Source: Bacteroidota bacterium (GTDB lineage Bacteria > Bacteroidota > Bacteroidia > Bacteroidales > Dysgonomonadaceae). From it: DNA of 64,000 bases. Below are positions 58,812 through 64,000 of this stretch, piece by piece. The notes beneath the pieces are model-generated. The model was given only the letters and a program-made list of their open reading frames with translations. It made no database searches and was not told the DNA's origin. Numbering within the stretch: the stretch's first letter is position 1; each line of letters starts with the position of its first letter. The DNA lies in the NCBI GenBank assembly GCA_023437305.1, contig JAEZGN010000023.1, positions 310,001 through 374,000 of the forward strand, given 5' to 3'. The position numbers were made by a program, and so were the translations under genes.

Positions 58812-60245
58812 ATGTTAAATAACGAGTTTAACGATATAATAAAGAAGAAATTTTCGGGAGAAATATTTGATACTATTTCACGTGTAGCAGATGAGATGAG
58901 TCTTGAATGCTACGCTATAGGCGGTTATGTACGCGATATTTTTCTACACCGTCCATCCAAAGATATAGATATTGTTACTATAGGTAAGGGTATCGAGTTG
59001 GCAGAGGCTGTGACGAAGGCTCTGGGGAGGAAAGCAAAACTTTCGGTTTTTAAGAACTTTGGTACAGCACAGATTAAGTACAAAGATACGGAGATAGAGT
59101 TTGTTGGGGCACGTAAGGAGTCTTATAATAGAGACTCACGTAAACCGATTGTAGAGGATGGTACGCTCGAAGACGATCAGAATCGTAGAGATTTTACTAT
59201 AAATGCGTTAGCGATTTGTCTTAATAAAGAACGTTTTGGAAAGTTGTTAGACCCTTTCGGTGGGCTCAAAGATATGGATAGTTTGACTATTCGTACTCCG
59301 CTCGATCCTGATATTACATTCAGCGACGACCCTTTGAGAATGCTCAGGGCAATACGCTTTTCTTCACAGCTTGGCTTTGATATAGAACCTAAAACCTTTG
59401 ATGCAATCAGCCGAAATAAGGATCGTATAGAGATTATATCAAGAGAGCGCATAATCGATGAGGTGAACAAAATAGTACTTTCGCCTAAGCCTTCGGTTGG
59501 TTTTCTTCAACTCGATCAGACCGGATTGCTTTCTATTATCTTTCCTGAATTAGTAGCTTTGAAAGGTGCTGAAACCAAAGAAGGGGTAGGACATAAGGAT
59601 AATTTTTATCATACCTTGGTGGTCTTAGATAATATATCAAAGAAAACAGATAATCTGTGGCTTCGATGGTCGGCTATCCTTCATGATATTGCCAAGCCTG
59701 CAACCAAACGCTGGGATAATAAATTCGGTTGGACTTTTCACAATCATAATTTCATCGGCGAGAAGATGATTCCGGGAATCTTTAGACGAATGAAGCTGCC
59801 ATTGAATGAAAAGATGAAGTATGTGCAAAAAATGGTTACCTTGCACATGCGTCCTCAGGTATTGGTAGACGAGGAAATTTCTGATTCAGCCATCCGCCGT
59901 TTGCTTTTCGAGGCAGGTGACGATATTGATGATCTGATGACATTGTGTGAAGCTGATATTACATCAAAGAATCCCGATAAGGTTCGTCGTTACCTTCGTA
60001 ATTTTGAGATTGTACGTCAGAAACTAAGAGATATAGAAGAGAAAGATCAGGTGCGGAATTTTCAACCGCCGATCAAGGGTGAAGAAATAATGGAAATGTT
60101 CGGTCTTGGGCCCGGAGTGGAAGTGGGACGGCTCAAGGCATCCATCAAAGATGCTATCTTGGATGGAGCGATTCCAAATGAATATGATGCGGCTTATAAA
60201 TTCCTGATAGAGAAAGCGAAAAAAATAGGACTGAAGCCGAAGTGA
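58812..60245 (+). CDS. cca: CCA tRNA nucleotidyltransferase with HD domain
   Basis: 477 residues from the ATG at 58812 (a TTG at 58782 is less likely). Adds or repairs the 3' CCA of tRNAs, needed because the tRNA-Leu gene here lacks CCA. The nucleotidyltransferase motif is AIGGYVRDIFLHRPSKDIDIVTIG, with the RRDFTINALAI motif and the YDP/RLLRAIRF-like DDPLRMLRAIRFSSQLGF block. A C-terminal HD phosphohydrolase domain follows (VGHKDNFYHTL, WSAILHDIAKP) and probably removes 2',3'-cyclic phosphates. Poly(A) polymerase is the alternative, less likely. Confidence 0.9.
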   Translation: MLNNEFNDIIKKKFSGEIFDTISRVADEMSLECYAIGGYVRDIFLHRPSKDIDIVTIGKGIELAEAVTKALGRKAKLSVFKNFGTAQIKYKDTEIEFVGARKESYNRDSRKPIVEDGTLEDDQNRRDFTINALAICLNKERFGKLLDPFGGLKDMDSLTIRTPLDPDITFSDDPLRMLRAIRFSSQLGFDIEPKTFDAISRNKDRIEIISRERIIDEVNKIVLSPKPSVGFLQLDQTGLLSIIFPELVALKGAETKEGVGHKDNFYHTLVVLDNISKKTDNLWLRWSAILHDIAKPATKRWDNKFGWTFHNHNFIGEKMIPGIFRRMKLPLNEKMKYVQKMVTLHMRPQVLVDEEISDSAIRRLLFEAGDDIDDLMTLCEADITSKNPDKVRRYLRNFEIVRQKLRDIEEKDQVRNFQPPIKGEEIMEMFGLGPGVEVGRLKASIKDAILDGAIPNEYDAAYKFLIEKAKKIGLKPK

Positions 60246-60327
60246 AAATAAATTCATAATGTTTTAGGGACTTTAGGGTGAAAATTGTTTATTATATAAA
60301 CCTTTTAATAAAGAAGATGTATTGATT

Positions 60328-60828
60328 ATGACAATAAAATCAATTGTAGTTGTGGTTGACGAAGCAAATGCCATCGGTAAAAATAATGACCTGCTCTGCC
60401 ATTTGCCGAACGATCTGAAGCATTTTAAGGCTATCACGGCGGGCTATCCTGTTATAATGGGGCGTCGCACGTTTGAGTCGTTGCCTAAAGGTGCATTGCC
60501 TAACAGAAGGAATATCGTGATAACTAATAATAAGGATTTGCAATTCGACCGTTGCGAAATGGTTTCCTCTATCGATGAGGCAATAGAGCTTTGTAAAGGC
60601 GAACAAGAGATCTTTTTTATTGGAGGAGGAACCATATACAAGAAAGCAATTGATTTTGCAGACAGGCTTTATCTGACTCGTATTCACCATCAGTTTGAAG
60701 CAGCGGATACCTTCTTTCCCGAAATAAAGCAGGAAGAGTGGAAGGAGCTATCGCGAGAAGATCATGATGCAGATGAGAAACATAAATACAGATATAGTTT
60801 CATCAATTTAGAGAAAATAAAACGTTAA
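60328..60828 (+). CDS. folA: Dihydrofolate reductase
   Basis: 166 residues from the ATG at 60328 (TTG at 60322 also in frame). Reduces dihydrofolate to tetrahydrofolate with NADPH. The N-terminal DEANAIGKNNDLLCHLPNDLKHFKAIT holds the catalytic Asp in PNDLKHFK, followed by VIMGRRTFESLP and the IFFIGGGTIYKKAI block. A trimethoprim target by family. No thymidylate synthase gene is adjacent in the window. Confidence 0.95.
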   Translation: MTIKSIVVVVDEANAIGKNNDLLCHLPNDLKHFKAITAGYPVIMGRRTFESLPKGALPNRRNIVITNNKDLQFDRCEMVSSIDEAIELCKGEQEIFFIGGGTIYKKAIDFADRLYLTRIHHQFEAADTFFPEIKQEEWKELSREDHDADEKHKYRYSFINLEKIKR

Positions 60829-60856
60829 TATACTTGCTTATATTAAATAAACATCC

Positions 60857-60864
60857 TATTTTTG
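60857..60864 (+). promoter_or_regulatory. Promoter -7 box of rpmH
   Basis: TATTTTTG, 55 bases before the rpmH ATG. Confidence 0.55.
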
Positions 60865-60918
60865 CAACCCGAATATCTGGAAGATAATTGAAATTATAAC
60901 AGAAAATAATATATAGCA

Positions 60919-61071
60919 ATGAAAAGAACTTTTCAACCATCAAACAGAAAGAGAAAAAACAAACATGGTTTTCGCTCTAGAATGGCTACTGCAAACGGAC
61001 GCAGAGTACTTGCTTCACGCAGAGCAAAAGGAAGAGCTAAACTAACTGTCTCTGACGAATACAGCAAATAA
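60919..61071 (+). CDS. rpmH: 50S ribosomal protein L34
   Basis: 50 residues, too short for most ORF cutoffs. The complete L34 pattern is present: MKRTFQPSNRKRKNKHGFRS, RMATANGRRVLASRRAKGRA and the short tail KLTVSDEYSK. Very basic, as expected. It has its own promoter and terminator. The usual neighbours dnaA/rnpA are not here, as is common in Bacteroidetes. Confidence 0.98.
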   Translation: MKRTFQPSNRKRKNKHGFRSRMATANGRRVLASRRAKGRAKLTVSDEYSK

Positions 61072-61106
61072 GATCTTTTAAAGGCATTTTGCTAAAGATA
61101 TACAAG

Positions 61107-61136
61107 GTAAGAATTATTATAATTCTTACTTTTGTT
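61107..61136 (+). terminator. Terminator of rpmH
   Basis: Stem GTAAGAATTA/TAATTCTTAC with a short loop, followed by TTTTG and six more T. Confidence 0.75.
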
Positions 61137-61158
61137 TTTTATATAAGCCTCACTTTGT

Positions 61159-61701
61159 ATGAATTGGTTCGACTTGCTTGTAGTTATATTGATTGGGATA
61201 ACCCTTGTTAAGGGGTTCTTTTCGGGACTTGTTATGCAAATAGCATCTTTAGCCGGATTGATATTAGGTGCGGTTTTTGCGGGTCAGTTGTCAGGCTTCA
61301 TAGCTCCCAAGTTGATAAAGCTAACCGATGCGTCTCCTCACATTATCGGGCCATTATCTTATATTGTGGCCTTTCTGCTTATTATAGTGGCGTTGTTCTT
61401 TGCGGGGAAGTTACTCGAGTCATTTGTGGAAGCCATAAAAATGAGTGCTCTCAACCGACTGGCCGGAGCTTTGTTTTGTTGCGCTAAATGGCTTATAGTA
61501 TTCAGTATTGTGATAAACCTTGTTGTTGAATTAGACCAAAATAAGCATCTGATTAAAGAGGATGTGCGTGAGAATGCCTATTCTTATCCTACTGTTATCA
61601 ACATTGCCAGAGCAGTAATTCCTTACTTGCGATTCGACTGGGTAAAAGACTTGAAAGAAGAGGCTACTACCCGTATTAAAGACAAGGGCATTGCTATTTA
61701 G
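61159..61701 (+). CDS. cvpA: CvpA family membrane protein
   Basis: 180 residues with four membrane segments. Starts MNWFDLLVVILIGITLVKGFFSG, and the second half has LAGALFCCAKWLIVFSIVINLV, both typical of the CvpA/colicin V production family. In E. coli it is needed for colicin V and envelope homeostasis; mechanism unknown. It lies 88 bases after rpmH and converges on ppx. Confidence 0.88.
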   Translation: MNWFDLLVVILIGITLVKGFFSGLVMQIASLAGLILGAVFAGQLSGFIAPKLIKLTDASPHIIGPLSYIVAFLLIIVALFFAGKLLESFVEAIKMSALNRLAGALFCCAKWLIVFSIVINLVVELDQNKHLIKEDVRENAYSYPTVINIARAVIPYLRFDWVKDLKEEATTRIKDKGIAI

Positions 61702-61706
61702 ATATA

Positions 61707-62618
61707 CTATTTCTTAGCAACGGTTCCAGATGTTTGATGCTCATGAAATAAGTGATATATAATACCATCCGAAAGTCCTATCTTAGGAACGAATATTTCA
61801 TTCACTTTACAAATCTTACTGATTGATAAGAATATCTTCAAAGCAGGAACAATAACGTCAGCACGGTAAGTATTAAGCTTATAAGACTGAATACGTTCTT
61901 CATAGCTTAACGATTTTAGGCTGTCATAGAGTTTCTTCAGTTCGTCATAGCTGATAGGTTCACGTTCTCTTTTACCCAATACTTTGTGTATCTTATTTAT
62001 ATTTCCACCCGATGCAATTATACTGAATGAGTTATTGTCTTTGGCGATATCCTTCAGCCAAGACTTGAACCGTTTTTCTTCATCTTCTTTTACGGCATCT
62101 ACCAATAGGCGTACAGTTCCCAGTTGGAATGAATTGGAGGCTATTTTCTGTTGATTGCTATATACTACTACTTCTGTGCTACCTCCTCCAACGTCGACGT
62201 AGAGGTAGTTCTTCCTTTTGTCCATAAAGTTGTCCAACTCTCCGGCCTCGTATATAATTTCTGCTTCTTCCCTGCCGGTTATGATGTCTATGTTTATACC
62301 GCTCTCGCGCCGTATGTCTTCTACTATATTGACCCCGTTAGTAGCATCACGCATGGCGCTGGTTGCACAGGCTCTGTAGTTCATTACACCATAGGCCTTC
62401 ATTATATGAGAGAAACCCTGCATTGCATGTATAAGCCGCCACTCCTTATCTTTGCTTATTGTTCCTGAGGTAAATACGTCGTCACCCAAACGGATAGGCA
62501 CACGGAGATAAGCAACCTTTTTGAAGTCGGGCGTTGTTCCGTTTATTTCAATGTTGTTTATCAGTAGGCGAATAGCATTAGAACCTATATCTATTGCTGC
62601 AAATATATCTGTATTCAT
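61707..62618 (-). CDS. ppx: Exopolyphosphatase / Ppx-GppA family phosphatase
   Basis: 303 residues, the short form without the C-terminal HD-like domain. Actin-like ASKHA fold: N-terminal AAIDIGSNAIRLLI (phosphate 1), the DVGGGSTEVVVY loop (phosphate 2) and the Glu-rich ITGREEAEIIYEA. It breaks down polyphosphate from the end; the GppA (pppGpp) activity is possible. Its ATG overlaps the ppk stop by four bases (ATGA), so synthesis and breakdown of polyphosphate are encoded in one operon. Confidence 0.92.
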   Translation of the reverse strand: MNTDIFAAIDIGSNAIRLLINNIEINGTTPDFKKVAYLRVPIRLGDDVFTSGTISKDKEWRLIHAMQGFSHIMKAYGVMNYRACATSAMRDATNGVNIVEDIRRESGINIDIITGREEAEIIYEAGELDNFMDKRKNYLYVDVGGGSTEVVVYSNQQKIASNSFQLGTVRLLVDAVKEDEEKRFKSWLKDIAKDNNSFSIIASGGNINKIHKVLGKREREPISYDELKKLYDSLKSLSYEERIQSYKLNTYRADVIVPALKIFLSISKICKVNEIFVPKIGLSDGIIYHLFHEHQTSGTVAKK

Positions 62619-64000
62619 TTTTTATCATTCAATTTCTTATAAAAATCGTATAAGGCCGTCTGAGAGCGGCAAGGGGGATTGTCTTCTTTCTTTACATAAT
62701 TGTTGCTTCCAAAGACGGTAAGATCTCTTGCTTTTTCGTTATCCGACCATTGTATGTCGAAGAAGTCTTTCAATGTTTGTTTTATTTCTTTGTCGAGGAT
62801 AGGAACTCCCACCTCTACTCTTCTGTCCAGATTTCGAGTCATCCAGTCTGCACTCATGATATATACTTTTTCGTCTCCACCATTGTGAAATATAGCCATA
62901 CGTGCATGTTCGAGATAGCGATCTACAATACTTATTACCCTTATATTTTCGCTCAGATCTTTCATTTGAGGTTGTAAGCAGCATGCACCTCTTACAATCA
63001 GCCGTATCTCAACACCGGCTTGGCTTGCTTTGTAAAGCAACTTCACCATTTCTTCATCGGTAAGGCTGTTAAACTTAGCAAAGATATAAGCCCGTTTTCC
63101 GTTCTGCGCATTTTTTATTTCTTTCTTAATAAGGTTGACGAATTGATTACGCATATAATAAGGCGAAACAAGCAGTTGCTTGCACGAGAAGTGTTTGTGT
63201 GTATTGATCAGAAAATCGAATACTATAGCCGTATCAGCTACTATTTGAGGATTTGACGTAAACAAGCCGAAGTCGCCATATATCTGAGCTGTTGCTTCAT
63301 TAAAGTTACCGGTTCCGATATATGCAAAATCTTTATTCTTGCGTTCTACCAAAACGATTTTGCTGTGTACCTTTAGTCCTGAGACACCATGTATAACTTT
63401 TACTCCCTCCTTTTGCAGTATCTCCGAATATTCTACATTCTGCTCCTCATCGAAACGCGCTAGCAGCTCCATTAACACGACTACTCTCTTGCCATTCTTG
63501 GCTGCATTGATCAGGGCGTTTATAACCTTCGAACGTTCTGCAACACGATATAAAGTGATGTAGATACTTTCTACTTTAGGATCTATCGCAGCTTCCCGAA
63601 GGAAATCAATAAAGTGGTTGAATGTATGATATGGATAATTTAGTAATACATCTTTACGAGCAATGGTTTTCAATATGCTCGAAAAAGGCTTTATGTGCGG
63701 ATGGTTTAGCGGAGCCAAGCTCTTACTTTCGAGATCGGGACGCACCTTCGGGAATTTCATTAAATCCCTCATAAGATGATATCGCCCTCCTGCATCTAAT
63801 TCTTCTCGCCTTTTTAGCTGAAGCTTTGATGAAATGATATCTAACAAGTCGTCGGGCATCTCTCTGTCGTAGATGAGGCGAACAGGCTGGCCATGCAGGC
63901 GATTTTGTAATCCGGTCTCCATTTTCTCTATTAAGCTTTTAGAGATGTCATCATCTATCGTGAGTTGAGCATCACGCATCAGCTTGAATGTATATGCCGA
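62615..64000 (-). CDS. ppk: Polyphosphate kinase 1, N-terminal part beyond the window
   Basis: At least 461 residues of the C-terminal end; the frame is open through the right edge of the window, and family length (~690) implies about 230 residues missing. Makes polyphosphate from ATP. The two phosphohistidine regions are present: HSKIVLVERKNKDFAYIGTGNFNE and ARMAIFHNGGDEKVYIMSADWM (HKD-like fold). SADWMTRNLDRRVEVGVPI is diagnostic for PPK1. First gene of the ppk-ppx operon. Confidence 0.95.
   Translation of the reverse strand, partial: SAYTFKLMRDAQLTIDDDISKSLIEKMETGLQNRLHGQPVRLIYDREMPDDLLDIISSKLQLKRREELDAGGRYHLMRDLMKFPKVRPDLESKSLAPLNHPHIKPFSSILKTIARKDVLLNYPYHTFNHFIDFLREAAIDPKVESIYITLYRVAERSKVINALINAAKNGKRVVVLMELLARFDEEQNVEYSEILQKEGVKVIHGVSGLKVHSKIVLVERKNKDFAYIGTGNFNEATAQIYGDFGLFTSNPQIVADTAIVFDFLINTHKHFSCKQLLVSPYYMRNQFVNLIKKEIKNAQNGKRAYIFAKFNSLTDEEMVKLLYKASQAGVEIRLIVRGACCLQPQMKDLSENIRVISIVDRYLEHARMAIFHNGGDEKVYIMSADWMTRNLDRRVEVGVPILDKEIKQTLKDFFDIQWSDNEKARDLTVFGSNNYVKKEDNPPCRSQTALYDFYKKLNDKK

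Noticed and set aside
1..64000. CRISPR arrays, insertion sequences, rRNA operons
   Set aside because: No regularly spaced repeats, no transposase frames, no rRNA-like sequence were seen.

Overview
The window is AT-rich chromosomal DNA from a member of the Bacteroidetes, most likely order Bacteroidales and close to Dysgonomonas. The genus is inferred from gene content, not proven. Evidence for the group: many genes are preceded by the Bacteroidetes-type -7 box TAnnTTTG (some with a -33 TTTG), Shine-Dalgarno sequences are largely absent, the signal peptidases and lysyl-tRNA synthetase are of the long Bacteroidetes type, and there is an inositol-lipid gene cluster and a TonB-dependent receptor. 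No integrase, transposase, CRISPR array or rRNA was seen.

Layout. 1-4.4 kb: 3' part of an M64 metallopeptidase gene, a membrane TPR protein, ahcY and manC. 4.6 kb: tRNA-Leu(CAA). 4.8-10.8 kb: an accessory stretch of poorly recognised genes (hypotheticals, an XRE regulator, a GNAT acetyltransferase, a large secreted protein, and one gene that seems to lack its normal start). 11-21.4 kb: the most striking region. The class III ribonucleotide reductase operon nrdDG, the pyruvate formate-lyase genes pflB-pflA, and a third operon (two-part ThrE-like Ser/Thr transporter plus a PEPCK/HPr-kinase-superfamily protein) each carry a cobalamin riboswitch in the leader. 21.4-25.2 kb: tldD with a MATE exporter, and a secreted deacetylase-like protein. 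25.4-31.8 kb: lysS, gpsA, pgi, rlmN, pdxA. 31.8-36.7 kb: a cluster built around myo-inositol-phosphate synthase (nucleotidyltransferase, ATP-grasp, CDP-alcohol phosphatidyltransferase, HAD phosphatase, MIPS), probably making inositol lipids. 37.2-44 kb: dapB, lepB, a catalytically dead LepB paralogue, a WbqC-family protein and envelope proteins. 44-50.4 kb: an endonuclease/exonuclease/phosphatase protein with two rhomboid proteases, HU, argS and a lipoprotein. 50.5-64 kb: a PIF1-type helicase, TrhA/hemolysin III, a TonB-dependent receptor, an RlmI-like methyltransferase, a lipoprotein lying between remnants of its own duplicates, cca, folA, rpmH, cvpA, and a ppk-ppx polyphosphate operon cut by the window end.

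How the genes fit together. The three riboswitches suggest that B12 status switches anaerobic metabolism. When B12 is scarce the cell would raise the two oxygen-sensitive glycyl-radical systems (NrdD and PFL), which need no B12. These would stand in for B12-dependent routes such as class II ribonucleotide reductase or methylmalonyl-CoA mutase, neither of which lies in this window. The third B12-controlled operon pairs a Ser/Thr transporter with a kinase-fold protein. Its function is not known; a link to the threonine-derived aminopropanol arm of cobalamin is proposed as a hypothesis only. The inositol cluster likely converts glucose-6-phosphate to inositol phosphate and then to phosphatidylinositol or inositol sphingolipid, with two enzymes (a nucleotidyltransferase and an ATP-grasp protein) whose steps are open.
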